A DNA stretch of 64,000 nucleotides from Streptomyces sp. NBC_00271 (lineage in GTDB: Bacteria; Actinomycetota; Actinomycetes; Streptomycetales; Streptomycetaceae): NCBI RefSeq assembly GCF_036178845.1, contig NZ_CP108070.1, forward strand, positions 7,812,001 to 7,876,000, written 5' to 3'. Under the pieces are notes generated by a model, which saw nothing but the letters and a program-made list of their open reading frames with translations, did not search any database and was not told where the DNA came from. Both the position numbers and the translations under genes were made by a program. The number at the start of each line of letters is the position of its first letter. Within the stretch, counting starts at the first letter, position 1. This document shows positions 17,053 through 25,258 of the stretch, in pieces.

Positions 17053-17670
17053 TCAATCGCTCAGCTTGGTCACCAGTTCGGTGGCTCTGGAGGCGGGTAC
17101 GCCCGCCGCGGTCAGCATGGTGATCGCGGCGGAGCGGCCCGCCTCTTCCGGTGCCAGCAGGCCGTCGTTCACCGCCTCCATGAGGGCGAACAGCATCTGC
17201 TCGTGGACGTACGCCAGTGCGGGCGCCGGCAGCGGAGACTCGAACACGCCCTGGTCGAGGCCACGCCGCAGCAGCTCCGCGCAGGCCTCGCGCACCGGCG
17301 TGAGTCGCTCGCGGATGCCCTGGACCGTGACGCTGCGCTGGGCGAGGGCGACCAGCAGCCGGTATCGGTCGGCGATCTCCCAGACGGCGAGCGTCGAGCG
17401 GACCAGGGATTCCGCCGGGTCCCGTCCGCTCTCCCGGCCCGCCGCGTGCGCCGCGGCCACCGCCTCCACCGCGCCGTCGGTCAACGTGCTGATCAGCACC
17501 TCGCGGCTGGGGAAGTGCCCGTACACCGTGCGCCGTACGACGCCCGCGGCCCGTGCGATCTGGTCCATGGACGCGTCGGGGTCGCGCAGCAGCTCGGCGA
17601 GCGCGACGTCGAGGATGCGGCGGCGGTTCGCATCCGCGCGGCTGGCACTACCCGTGGTCATGGCTGCCAT
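17053..17670 (-). CDS. TetR-family transcriptional repressor
   Basis: A roughly 205-aa regulator with a typical N-terminal TetR helix-turn-helix (RRRILDVALAELLRDP, MDQIARAAGVVRRTVYGHFP) and a variable all-helical ligand domain. ATG codons at 17670 and 17661 are both possible starts; I use 17670 because GGGGGG lies upstream. Further in-frame sequence up to 17766 runs into the operator region and is unlikely to be translated. It is divergent from the MFS exporter, and three palindromes lie between them, the usual arrangement for a local repressor released by an exported compound. Confidence 0.92.
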   Translation of the reverse strand: MAAMTTGSASRADANRRRILDVALAELLRDPDASMDQIARAAGVVRRTVYGHFPSREVLISTLTDGAVEAVAAAHAAGRESGRDPAESLVRSTLAVWEIADRYRLLVALAQRSVTVQGIRERLTPVREACAELLRRGLDQGVFESPLPAPALAYVHEQMLFALMEAVNDGLLAPEEAGRSAAITMLTAAGVPASRATELVTKLSD

Positions 17671-17740
17671 TCTGCACGCCCCCCGGATCCGCGCGAGGTG
17701 ATCACTCGTGCCCTCCACAAGGGCTCCACCTCCTTGATTT

Positions 17741-17799
17741 GCACAGCGTTGTGCACCTCGATACATTGCACATGGTTGTGCAACTGCACGCCACTGTGC
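17741..17799. promoter_or_regulatory. Three operator-like palindromes between tetR and MFS gene
   Basis: Two copies of GCACA-N4-TGTGC (17741-17754 and 17768-17781) and a related GCAC-N6-GTGC (17786-17799) lie in the divergent promoter region, with centres 27 and 18 bp apart. Flanks extend the symmetry in the second copy (TTGCACA/TGTGCAA). They are very likely binding sites of the adjacent TetR protein. Confidence 0.8.
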
Positions 17800-17831
17800 A
17801 AATGGAGCGAAGAGAAGGGGCGACCGTAGTC

Positions 17832-19529
17832 ATGCGTCTCGTCATGAACGAACCGGTCGAGGGGATGGACCGGCCCTACGCCCGGCGCTGGTGGGCGCTG
17901 CTGGTGCTCTGCCTGAGCCTGCTGATCATCGTGATGGCGAACACCGCCCTCACCGTCGCGGCCCCGGACATGACCCAGGACCTGGGCCTGTCCAGCGCGG
18001 ACCTGCAGTGGGTCATCGACGGCTACACCGTCCCGTACGCCGCGCTGATGCTGCTGCTCGGCGCGATCGGCGACAAGTACAGCCGGCGCGGCGCGCTCCT
18101 CCTGGGGCTCGTCGTGTTCGGCGGGGGCGCGGTCGCGGGCTCGCTCGTCGACAGCTCCACCGGGGTCATCGCGGCCCGTGCCGTGATGGGCGTCGGCGCC
18201 GCCCTGATCATGCCCGCGACGCTCTCCCTGCTCGCCGCGACCTTCCCGCGCGAGGAGCGGGCGAAGGCGATCACCTTGTGGACCGCCACCGCCGGACTCG
18301 CCATCGCGGCCGGGCCACTGGTCGCCGGTGCGCTGCTGGAGCACCACGGCTGGTCGTCCACGTTCCTGATCAACGTCCCCATCGCCGCGCTCGCGATCGT
18401 CGGCGCCCTCGTCCTCGTACCGCCGTCCAGGGCCGCGCACCACCACCGCATCGACCACGTCGGCGGCCTGCTGTCCGTGGTCTGGATCGGCTCGCTGGTC
18501 TACATGATCATCGAGGGGCCGCACTTCGGATGGGGCGTCAAAGCCGTGACCGCCGCGGTCGTCGCGGGCGCCGGCCTGGTGGCCTTCGTGGTGTGGGAGC
18601 TGCGCCACCCGCGCCCGGTCGTCGACGTACGCCGCTTCGCCCACCGCCGGTTCGCGGGCTCCAACCTCGCCGTCGCCCTCTTCTTCCTGGCCGTCTTCGG
18701 CGCCTTCTACTACCTCACCCAGCACCTCCAGTTCGTCCTCGGCTACGACGCGCTGGACACCGGGGTGCGGATGCTGCCGCTCGCCGGGGCCGTGTTCGTC
18801 GGCTCGGCGCTCACCGGATACCTCACCCCGCGCATCGGCATGAAGATCACGGTGACCGCGGGCATGGTCGGCGGCACGGCGGCGCTCGCGCTGCTCACGC
18901 GGGTCGACGCGGCATCCTCGTACGGCGATCTCGTGCTGCCCCTCACCATCCTGGGCCTGGCGATCGGGCTCGCGCTCTCGCCCTGCACGGACGCCATCAT
19001 GGGCGCGTTCCCCGAGGCCGAACTCGGCGTCGGCGGAGCCGTCAACGACACCTCGCTGGAGCTCGGCGGCTCGCTCGGCATCGCGATCCTCGGTTCCGTG
19101 CTGGCGAGTTCGTACTCCGCGCACCTCTCGGACGCCACCGCGGGCAGCAAGCTTCCGGCGGGCGCCCTGTCCACGGCGCAGGACTCGGTCGGCGCGGGCT
19201 ACGCGGTCGCCCAGGGCATCGGTGACAAGGCCCGGCAGCTCGGTGAGCAGGCCGCGCGAGCGGGGCACGCCGGGAACACCGAGAAGGCCGCGCAGCTGAA
19301 GGCGCAGGCCGACCAACTCGCCCACGGGGCACAGCGGATGGCGGACGCCGTCGGTTCGTCCTTCTCGGACGCGGTGGCGCACACCAGCCTGATCGGCGCG
19401 GTGATCCTGGGCGTGGGGACCGTGCTGGTCGCCTTCCTGCTGCCCCGGAAGGGCGGCGCGCACCCGGGGGAGACCCCGGAGCAGGCGGCGGAGGAACAGC
19501 CGGAACTCACCGGCGCGGCGACGCGTTGA
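17832..19529 (+). CDS. MFS multidrug efflux transporter (EmrB/QacA type)
   Basis: A 565-aa proton-coupled exporter, predicted to have about 14 transmembrane segments. Drug-transporter motifs: NTALTVAAPDMTQDLGLSSA with DLQWVIDGYTV (motif D region), GDKYSRRGALLLG (motif A), and GPLVAGALLEHHGWSSTFLIN (motif C, GP-containing). A ~60-residue Ala/Gln/Lys-rich segment (about 445-505) precedes the last helix and is longer than usual. Start at ATG 17832, after GAAGGGG; the upstream open frame crosses the operators and is not used. Likely repressed by the divergent TetR protein. The substrate is unknown. Confidence 0.93.
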   Translation: MRLVMNEPVEGMDRPYARRWWALLVLCLSLLIIVMANTALTVAAPDMTQDLGLSSADLQWVIDGYTVPYAALMLLLGAIGDKYSRRGALLLGLVVFGGGAVAGSLVDSSTGVIAARAVMGVGAALIMPATLSLLAATFPREERAKAITLWTATAGLAIAAGPLVAGALLEHHGWSSTFLINVPIAALAIVGALVLVPPSRAAHHHRIDHVGGLLSVVWIGSLVYMIIEGPHFGWGVKAVTAAVVAGAGLVAFVVWELRHPRPVVDVRRFAHRRFAGSNLAVALFFLAVFGAFYYLTQHLQFVLGYDALDTGVRMLPLAGAVFVGSALTGYLTPRIGMKITVTAGMVGGTAALALLTRVDAASSYGDLVLPLTILGLAIGLALSPCTDAIMGAFPEAELGVGGAVNDTSLELGGSLGIAILGSVLASSYSAHLSDATAGSKLPAGALSTAQDSVGAGYAVAQGIGDKARQLGEQAARAGHAGNTEKAAQLKAQADQLAHGAQRMADAVGSSFSDAVAHTSLIGAVILGVGTVLVAFLLPRKGGAHPGETPEQAAEEQPELTGAATR

Positions 19530-19593
19530 GCGCATCCTCGCCCGCCTCGGAACCGTGACCCTCGGGCCTCCGTCTCGTAGAACATGCACTACC

Positions 19594-19622
19594 GTGCCGT
19601 GCCGGACTGACCGGCACGGCAC
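19594..19622. terminator. Hairpin after the MFS gene
   Basis: Perfect 12-bp arms GTGCCGTGCCGG (19594-19605) and CCGGCACGGCAC (19611-19622) with loop ACTGA. It lies 64 bp after the MFS stop and 27 bp before the next start, so it could be a terminator or part of the next gene's leader. Confidence 0.7.
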
Positions 19623-19648
19623 GGCATGTTCTGCGGAGGACACGGAGT

Positions 19649-20419
19649 ATGAAGATCGACTGGGACCGGCGGACGTGCGCGCGCAAAGGTCATGTGACGT
19701 ACGCGCCCGGCGAGCCGGAACTGCGCCGGCGGCTGCGCGCCGAGACGAGCCTCGGCGAGGCCTGGCGCTGTCTGCGCTGCGGCGACTTCGTGCTGGGCGA
19801 ACCCCATGGCTCGGGCCCCGCGCAGGACGCACCCCTGGTGCCGCGCGGCAAGGTGCTGCGTGATCTGTTCATCCTGCGCTTCCTGGCGATCGAGCGGGCC
19901 GTGCGCGGGGTGTTCATCGTGCTGGTCGCGGCCGCGGTGTGGAAGTTCAGCAACAGCCAGGACTCGGTGCGCCGGCTCTTCGACGAGAACCTCGACGTCT
20001 TCCGGCCGGTCTTCAAGCACTTCCACTACGACCTCGACCACTCGCCGGTCGTCGGCACCATCCAGAAGTCCTTCGGCTACAAACACTCCACGCTGGCCCT
20101 GGTGGCCGCGCTGCTGCTGGCGTACGCGCTGATCGAACTCGTCGAGGCGGGCGGCCTCTGGTACGCCAAGCGCTGGGCGGAGTACCTGACGGTGGTCGCC
20201 ACCGCCGCCTTCCTGCCCCTGGAGATCTACGAACTCACCGAGCACGTCAGCTACTTGAAGATCGCCACCCTGGTCCTCAACATCCTCGCCGTCCTCTACA
20301 TCGCCCTCGCCAAACGCCTCTTCGGACTGCGCGGCGGACGCAAGGCGTTCGAGGAGGAGCGGCACAGCGCGTCTCTGCTGGAGGTCGAGGAGTCGGCGGG
20401 CGTGGCCGCGCACGCCTGA
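19649..20419 (+). CDS. DUF2127-family membrane protein
   Basis: A 256-aa protein. A hydrophilic N terminus holds two Cys-containing pieces (RTCARKGH and CLRCGD, a possible zinc-ribbon-like pair CxxxxH/CxxC). Four hydrophobic segments follow (AVRGVFIVLVAAAVWKFS, TLALVAALLLAYALIELVEA, AEYLTVVATAAFLPLEIYEL, ATLVLNILAVLYIALA), the pattern of DUF2127 proteins. Starts at ATG 19649 after GGAGGA. Function of the family is unknown. Convergent with the epimerase gene. Confidence 0.85.
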   Translation: MKIDWDRRTCARKGHVTYAPGEPELRRRLRAETSLGEAWRCLRCGDFVLGEPHGSGPAQDAPLVPRGKVLRDLFILRFLAIERAVRGVFIVLVAAAVWKFSNSQDSVRRLFDENLDVFRPVFKHFHYDLDHSPVVGTIQKSFGYKHSTLALVAALLLAYALIELVEAGGLWYAKRWAEYLTVVATAAFLPLEIYELTEHVSYLKIATLVLNILAVLYIALAKRLFGLRGGRKAFEEERHSASLLEVEESAGVAAHA

Positions 20420-20453
20420 CGCCCCCGCACCGCACGGCGCCGGCGAGGATCGT

Positions 20454-21359
20454 CTACGGGCGGTCGGAGCCCAGGGTCTCGGCCACGGCGCGCGGCAGCC
20501 ACGTCCGTGCGTCGCCGAAGGTGAACCCGAGCAGGGTGGCCCGGGAGTTGTCCATGCCGTAGGAACGGCTGAAGGAGAAGGGGGAGACCGCGCCGACCTC
20601 GACGGGCCGCAGGAGGGTCTTGCCGTCCGGGAGGTGCGCGGCGATCGCCTCGCACAGCTCCCGCGTGGTCAGCGGCCCGTGGGAGGCCGCGTTGACCGGG
20701 CCCGTGAAGTCCTCGCCCGCCGCCCAGAACAGGAAGTCGGCGATCTCCTCGACGTGGATGTACGTCGCCGGGCGGTTCACGGGCGGTACGGCGATCGCCT
20801 CGCCCGTGCGGATGCGCTCCGCGTAGTGCTGGAGGCGGCCGGTGAAGTCGTCGTCCCCGCCCAGGACGTGGGCCACCCGGACGGCCGCGTACGGGAACGA
20901 GGGGTCGGCCGCGAACACCGCCTCGGCCTGGCGCTTGCCCTCCCCGTAGTGACCCTCGAGGAACTCCGGCTCGTCCCAGGGGAGTGCGAGGTCGACGGGC
21001 ACGGCATGAGGGTCCACGGCGTCCTCCCGTACGGGATCCGCCGAGTCCTCGTACTCGTACACCTCGACGGTGGAGGTCATGACGTACCGCCGGGTGCGTC
21101 CCGCGAAGACCCGTCGGGCGATCTCTGCCTGACGCGGTGTGTAGCAGACCTGGTCGACCACCACATCGAAGGTTCGTGAACCCAGCGCCTTCTCCAGGGA
21201 ATTCCCGTCATTGCGGTCCGCGACGAGATGGACCGACCCGGCGGGTGGTGCGGAGGAACCGCGATTGATGACGGTGACGTGGTCTCCGGCGGCCAGCAGC
21301 CGGGCGATCAGCCGCTTTCCGAAATAGCGGTTTCCGCCAATGACACCTATCTCGCGCAC
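20454..21359 (-). CDS. NAD-dependent epimerase/dehydratase-like (atypical SDR)
   Basis: A 301-aa cytoplasmic Rossmann-fold protein. The N terminus VREIGVIGGNRYFGKRLIAR has the atypical SDR nucleotide motif GGNRYFGK, as in CSP41- and isoflavone-reductase-like proteins, and VINRG follows strand 2. The usual YxxxK catalytic pair is not obvious; HYGEGKRQAE is the nearest. I chose GTG 21359 because GGGGAGGAA lies five bases upstream. Divergent from the Lrp-type regulator. The substrate is unknown. Confidence 0.85.
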   Translation of the reverse strand: MREIGVIGGNRYFGKRLIARLLAAGDHVTVINRGSSAPPAGSVHLVADRNDGNSLEKALGSRTFDVVVDQVCYTPRQAEIARRVFAGRTRRYVMTSTVEVYEYEDSADPVREDAVDPHAVPVDLALPWDEPEFLEGHYGEGKRQAEAVFAADPSFPYAAVRVAHVLGGDDDFTGRLQHYAERIRTGEAIAVPPVNRPATYIHVEEIADFLFWAAGEDFTGPVNAASHGPLTTRELCEAIAAHLPDGKTLLRPVEVGAVSPFSFSRSYGMDNSRATLLGFTFGDARTWLPRAVAETLGSDRP

Positions 21360-21448
21360 GGCGTTCCTCCCCCTCGCACTTCCCGCACCCACCGGGCTTC
21401 CGTGGTCATAATTCTCCCGGCGTACGCGTCACGTCTGAAGGGGGAGAC

Positions 21449-21964
21449 ATGGGAGATCCGACCGCTGCACCGAAGGAACCACGGCAACCGCGCGCCGGCG
21501 CCGACGAAACGTCGGTGGCCTTCGACGCGGTGGACCGGCAGATCCTGGAACTGCTGCAGAGCGACGGCCGGATCAGGCTCAGCGAGCTGGGCCGGCGCGT
21601 CCGGCTGAGCCCGGCGGCCGTCGCCGAGCGCGTGCGCCGGCTGGAGTCCTCGGGAGCCGTCACCGGCTACGGCGCCCATGTCTCACCGCCCCTCCTCGGC
21701 TACGGCATCCAGGCCTTCGTCCGCGTCGACCCGCACGGCGGCTACACCCTGCGCCACCCCAGGACCCTGGAGCTGATCTCCCGCCCGGAGATCATCGAGG
21801 TCCACCACGTCGTCGGCGAGGACTGCTGGATCCTCAAGGTCGCCGTCGCGGACACACTCCACCTGGAGGACGTCCTGGAACAGACCTCCGCACTGGGGCG
21901 CACGACGACCTCGATCGTCCTGTCTTCACCGGTGCCGCGAAAGCCACTGCTGCCCTTGCGTTGA
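21449..21964 (+). CDS. Lrp/AsnC-family transcriptional regulator
   Basis: A 171-aa regulator. The N-terminal AsnC-type helix-turn-helix reads VDRQILELLQSDGRIRLSEL then GRRVRLSPAAVAERVRRLES, and a C-terminal RAM ligand/oligomer domain follows (GYGIQAFVRVD, EVHHVVGEDCWILKVAV). Members sense amino acids and bind as dimers or octamers. GGGGGAGA precedes the ATG. It is divergent from the epimerase-like gene, which it may control. Its stop overlaps the inverted repeat of the following merR gene. Confidence 0.93.
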   Translation: MGDPTAAPKEPRQPRAGADETSVAFDAVDRQILELLQSDGRIRLSELGRRVRLSPAAVAERVRRLESSGAVTGYGAHVSPPLLGYGIQAFVRVDPHGGYTLRHPRTLELISRPEIIEVHHVVGEDCWILKVAVADTLHLEDVLEQTSALGRTTTSIVLSSPVPRKPLLPLR

Positions 21965-21976
21965 CGTCGGCGTCAA
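21961..21976. promoter_or_regulatory. Inverted repeat upstream of merR
   Basis: TTGACG-TCGG-CGTCAA is a perfect inverted repeat that begins inside the stop codon of the Lrp gene and ends 16 bp before the merR ATG. TTGACG could also be a -35 hexamer. MerR proteins bind dyads in the spacer between promoter elements, so this is a probable autoregulatory site. Confidence 0.55.
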
Positions 21977-21992
21977 GGAATACCGTCGGGGC

Positions 21993-22421
21993 ATGCGAAT
22001 CGGCGAGCTGGCGGCGCGGGCCGGGACCACCACGCGGACTCTTCGGTACTACGAGTCGCGGGGGCTGCTGCCCGCGCGGCGGGGCGAGAACGGGTACCGG
22101 ACGTACGACGAGCACGACCTGCGGCTGCTGCGGCAGATCAGGACGCTGCAGGACTTCGGGTTCGACCTGGAGGAGACCCGGCCCTTCGTGGAGTGTCTGC
22201 GGGCGGGGCACCCGGAGGGCGACTCCTGTCCGGCCTCGCTCGCGGTCTACCGGCGCAAGCTGGGCGAGCTCGACTCGCTGATCGACGAGTTGCAGGCCGT
22301 ACGGGCCGAGGTCGGCGCGCAGCTGGCGCGGGCCGAGCGGGCGCGTGACGAGCTGGCGGCCGAGGCGGAGGTTCCGGGCGGCCCGGAACCCGTATGCGAA
22401 CTGGAAGGGCGGACACGGTGA
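21993..22421 (+). CDS. MerR-family transcriptional regulator
   Basis: A 142-aa regulator with the MerR N terminus MRIGELAARAGTTTRTLRYY, the wing YRTYDEHDLRLLRQIRTLQD, and a coiled-coil dimer helix near the C terminus (KLGELDSLIDELQAVRAEVG). Cys residues at CLRAGHPEGDSC could bind metal or sense redox, as in SoxR- or CueR-like members, but spacing matches neither clearly. It overlaps the thioredoxin start as GTGA, so the two are co-expressed. Confidence 0.92.
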   Translation: MRIGELAARAGTTTRTLRYYESRGLLPARRGENGYRTYDEHDLRLLRQIRTLQDFGFDLEETRPFVECLRAGHPEGDSCPASLAVYRRKLGELDSLIDELQAVRAEVGAQLARAERARDELAAEAEVPGGPEPVCELEGRTR

Positions 22422-22750
22422 TCAAGGTGGCAGGCGTGGCTTCGGTGACGGACGCGGACTTCGAGACGGAGGTGATCGGCGCCGAGCTCCCGGTGCTGGT
22501 GGAGTTCACGGCCGACTGGTGCCCGCCGTGCCGGCAGATGGGGCCGGTGCTCAGTGCCCTGGCGGCCGAGGAGGGCGAGCGGCTCAAGGTGGTCCAGCTG
22601 GACGTGGACACCAACCCGCTGACGACGAACGCCTACCGGGTGCTGTCGATGCCCACGTTCATGGTGTTCCGCGGGGGCGAGCCGGTGAAGTCGATGGTGG
22701 GCGCCCGGCCGAAGCGCCGGCTGCTGGAGGAGCTGTCCGACGTGCTCTGA
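22418..22750 (+). CDS. Thioredoxin
   Basis: A 110-aa thioredoxin with active site WCPPC (in VEFTADWCPPCRQMGPVLSA), the cis-Pro loop SMPTFMVFRGGE and family length. WCPPC rather than the classic WCGPC suggests a different redox potential. I use GTG 22418, which overlaps the MerR stop and has GGAAGGG upstream, rather than the ATG at 22394 within merR. It reduces protein disulfides in the cytoplasm. Coupling to a Cys-containing MerR regulator hints at redox control (inference). Confidence 0.92.
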   Translation: MIKVAGVASVTDADFETEVIGAELPVLVEFTADWCPPCRQMGPVLSALAAEEGERLKVVQLDVDTNPLTTNAYRVLSMPTFMVFRGGEPVKSMVGARPKRRLLEELSDVL

Positions 22751-22794
22751 CCGTCCGGCGTGCTCCGACCTCGCCGATATACAGCAGAACTAAA

Positions 22795-22826
22795 AAATCC
22801 CCTGAGCAATTGCGCTCGGGGGATTT
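22795..22826. terminator. Terminator between thioredoxin and helR
   Basis: A 13-bp stem (AAATCCCCTGAGC 22795-22807 with 22814-22826, one G-T wobble) and 6-base loop, preceded by an A-run and followed by T-rich sequence. It ends the merR-trx transcript and sits in an AT-rich island unlike its surroundings. Confidence 0.85.
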
Positions 22827-22873
22827 CGCTGCGTATATTGAATGATTCGCGACTTCAGGAGAATTGAGTCGCG
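22810..22873 (+). promoter_or_regulatory. helR promoter and leader hairpin
   Basis: TTGCGC (22810-22815), an 18-bp spacer and TATATT (22834-22839) form a plausible vegetative promoter overlapping the terminator. Just downstream, CGCGACT (22848-22854) pairs with AGTCGCG (22867-22873), placing AGGAGA in the 12-base loop. The usual rifamycin-associated inverted repeat is not seen. Confidence 0.45.
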
Positions 22874-22914
22874 GAGAAGTTCACTGGGCACAGTATATCC
22901 GGCCGGGAGCGGAA

Positions 22915-25194
22915 TTGTCAAACAGGGGCGCAAACGCAGAGGGCACCACAGGATTTCCCGACGATGAATTGCGGCACGAGCAGGAATTCATCGACGGGTT
23001 GTACGCACGCGTGGACGTGCTGCGGGGCGACACCGAGGCCTCCGTCGGCGACGCGCTCGCGCAGGGCAACACACCCATGCAGGCCAGGCTCGAACGGGAC
23101 GTGCTCGTCGCCGAGCGTTCGGGCTTGCTCGCCGCACTGAACGCCGTGGACGGATCGCTCTGCTTCGGCCGGATCGACCTCACCTCCGGCGTCACCCATC
23201 ACATCGGCCGTATCGGCGTCCGCGCCGACGACACCGAGCACACCCCCATCCTCATCGACTGGCGGGCCCCGGTCGCCCGCCCCTTCTACCTCGCCACCGG
23301 TCACACGCCGATGGACCTGCGCCGCCGCCGGCACATCACCACCGACGGCCGCCGGGTGACCGACCTGCACGACGAGATCCTCGACCTCGGCGACCACGAG
23401 CGCACCGGCCACGAGGACCCGACCGGCGACGCCGTACTGCTGGCCGCGCTGAACTCGGCGCGCACCGGCCGCATGAGCGACATCGTGCAGACCATCCAGG
23501 CCGAACAGGACCGGATCATCCGCGCCCCGCACAAGGGCGTGCTGGTCGTCGAGGGCGGCCCCGGCACCGGAAAGACGGCCGTGGCGCTGCACAGGGCCGC
23601 GTACCTGCTGTACGAGTACCGGGAACTGCTGGCGAAGCGCGCCGTCCTGATCGTCGGACCGAACCCCGCCTTCCTCGGCTACATCGGCGAGGTACTGCCC
23701 TCGCTCGGCGAGACGGGCGTGTTGCTCGCGACCGTCGGCGAACTGTTCCCCGGCGTCCGCGCGACCGCCACCGACGCCCCGCGGGCCGCCGCGGTGAAGG
23801 GCCGCGCCGACATGGCCGAGGTGCTCGCCGCCGTGGTCCGAAGCCGCCAGTCGCTGCCCGACCCGGTCATCGCGATCGAGCACGACCGGGACATCCTGAT
23901 GCTCGACGCCGGGCTCGTCCAGGTCGCCCGCGAGCGCACCCGTGAGGCGCAGCTGCCGCACAACGTGGCCCGCGAGTACTTCGAGGGCCACATCCTCAAC
24001 ACGCTCACCGACATGCTGGCCGAGCGCATCGGCACCGATCCCTTCGACGGTTCGAACCTGCTCGACCCGAGCGACATCACCCAGATCCGCGACGACCTCG
24101 CCGAGAACCCCGAGGTCTGGTCGGCCATCGACCAGCTGTGGCCGCGGCTGACCCCGCAGCGCCTGGTCGCCGACTTCCTCGCGGACCCCGAGGGATACGT
24201 CCCGGACGAGGACGCGGCCGCGATCCGCCGCCCGGTCACCGGGGCCTGGACCACCGCCGACGTCCCCCTCCTCGACGAGGCGGCCGAACTGCTCGGTGAG
24301 GACGACCGCGTGGCCCGCGCCCTCGCCGACCAGGAACGCCGCGCCCAGGTGGCGTACGCGCAGGGCGTGCTGGACGTGTCCTACGCCTCCCGCACCTACG
24401 AGTTCGAGGACAAGGACGAGGAGGACTCCGAGGTCCTGTCCGCGCACAACATCATCGACGCCGAGCGGATGGCCGAGCGGCACGAGGAGGACGACCACCG
24501 CAGCGCCGCCGAACGCGCGGCGGCCGACCGGACCTGGGCGTTCGGCCACATCATCGTCGACGAGGCGCAGGAGCTCTCGCCGATGGCCTGGCGCCTGCTG
24601 ATGCGGCGCAGCCCGACCCGCTCGATGACCCTGGTCGGCGACCCCGCGCAGACCGCGGAGGCGGCCGGAGTGGGCTCCTGGTCGGAGATCCTCAGCCCCT
24701 ACGTCGAGGACCGCTGGGAGCACAAGCGCCTCGCCGTCAACTACCGCACCCCGTCCGAGATCATGGACGTGGCGGCGGGCGTCCTGCGCGCGCGGCACCC
24801 GGACTTCGAACCGCCGCGTTCGGTGCGCTCGACGGGCGTACGGCCGTGGGCACGTGCCGCCGGGGACGATCTGCCCGGCACCGTCGCGAAGGCCGTCGCC
24901 GAGCTGACCCCCGCCGAGGGACGGCTCGCGGTGATCGCACCCCGCGAACTGCACACCTCGCTCGCGGCCCGGCTGGAGGACGTGACGGCGGGGGAGGAGC
25001 CCGACCTGACCCGGACGGTCGTCCTCCTCGACCCCCGTCAGGCCAAGGGGCTGGAATTCGACTCCGTCCTCGTGGTCGAACCGGCGCGGTACGGCACGAG
25101 CGACCTGTACGTGGCGCTGACGCGGGCGACGCAGGCGCTCGGGATCGTGTACGAGGGCGAGCTGCCTCAGGCGCTGCGGGCGGCGACGGTCTGA
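22915..25194 (+). CDS. helR: HelR-like RNA polymerase recycling ATPase (UvrD superfamily 1)
   Basis: A roughly 759-aa superfamily 1 helicase-like ATPase. Order: an N-terminal coiled-coil arm (ELRHEQEFIDGLYARVDVLR), the P-loop VEGGPGTGKTAVALHRAAY near residue 213, Walker B HIIVDEAQELSPMAWRLL, motif III SMTLVGDPAQTAE, and C-terminal motifs QAKGLEFDSVLVVEP and LYVALTRATQALGIVY. HelD/HelR proteins insert their arms into RNA polymerase and free stalled complexes; HelR in Streptomyces and mycobacteria protects RNA polymerase from rifamycins. The start is uncertain: TTG 22915 has GGGAG five bases upstream, while TTG 22864 has AGGAG too close. Assignment to HelR rather than another HelD class is by overall likeness. 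Confidence 0.85.
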   Translation: MSNRGANAEGTTGFPDDELRHEQEFIDGLYARVDVLRGDTEASVGDALAQGNTPMQARLERDVLVAERSGLLAALNAVDGSLCFGRIDLTSGVTHHIGRIGVRADDTEHTPILIDWRAPVARPFYLATGHTPMDLRRRRHITTDGRRVTDLHDEILDLGDHERTGHEDPTGDAVLLAALNSARTGRMSDIVQTIQAEQDRIIRAPHKGVLVVEGGPGTGKTAVALHRAAYLLYEYRELLAKRAVLIVGPNPAFLGYIGEVLPSLGETGVLLATVGELFPGVRATATDAPRAAAVKGRADMAEVLAAVVRSRQSLPDPVIAIEHDRDILMLDAGLVQVARERTREAQLPHNVAREYFEGHILNTLTDMLAERIGTDPFDGSNLLDPSDITQIRDDLAENPEVWSAIDQLWPRLTPQRLVADFLADPEGYVPDEDAAAIRRPVTGAWTTADVPLLDEAAELLGEDDRVARALADQERRAQVAYAQGVLDVSYASRTYEFEDKDEEDSEVLSAHNIIDAERMAERHEEDDHRSAAERAAADRTWAFGHIIVDEAQELSPMAWRLLMRRSPTRSMTLVGDPAQTAEAAGVGSWSEILSPYVEDRWEHKRLAVNYRTPSEIMDVAAGVLRARHPDFEPPRSVRSTGVRPWARAAGDDLPGTVAKAVAELTPAEGRLAVIAPRELHTSLAARLEDVTAGEEPDLTRTVVLLDPRQAKGLEFDSVLVVEPARYGTSDLYVALTRATQALGIVYEGELPQALRAATV

Positions 25195-25258
25195 CCACCG
25201 GGCGGGGCGAGGAGTTCACGCTCCTTTGCCCCGCCCCTCGTCGTGGCCGCTGAAGCCG

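Noticed and set aside
17671..17831. N-terminal extensions of the TetR and MFS proteins across the operator region
   Set aside because: Both frames happen to be open there, but the palindromes and the positions of the ATG codons with upstream purine tracts point to the shorter starts.
22750..22915. Rifamycin-associated element upstream of helR
   Set aside because: The dyads present are a terminator and a leader hairpin; neither resembles the known inverted repeat as I remember it.
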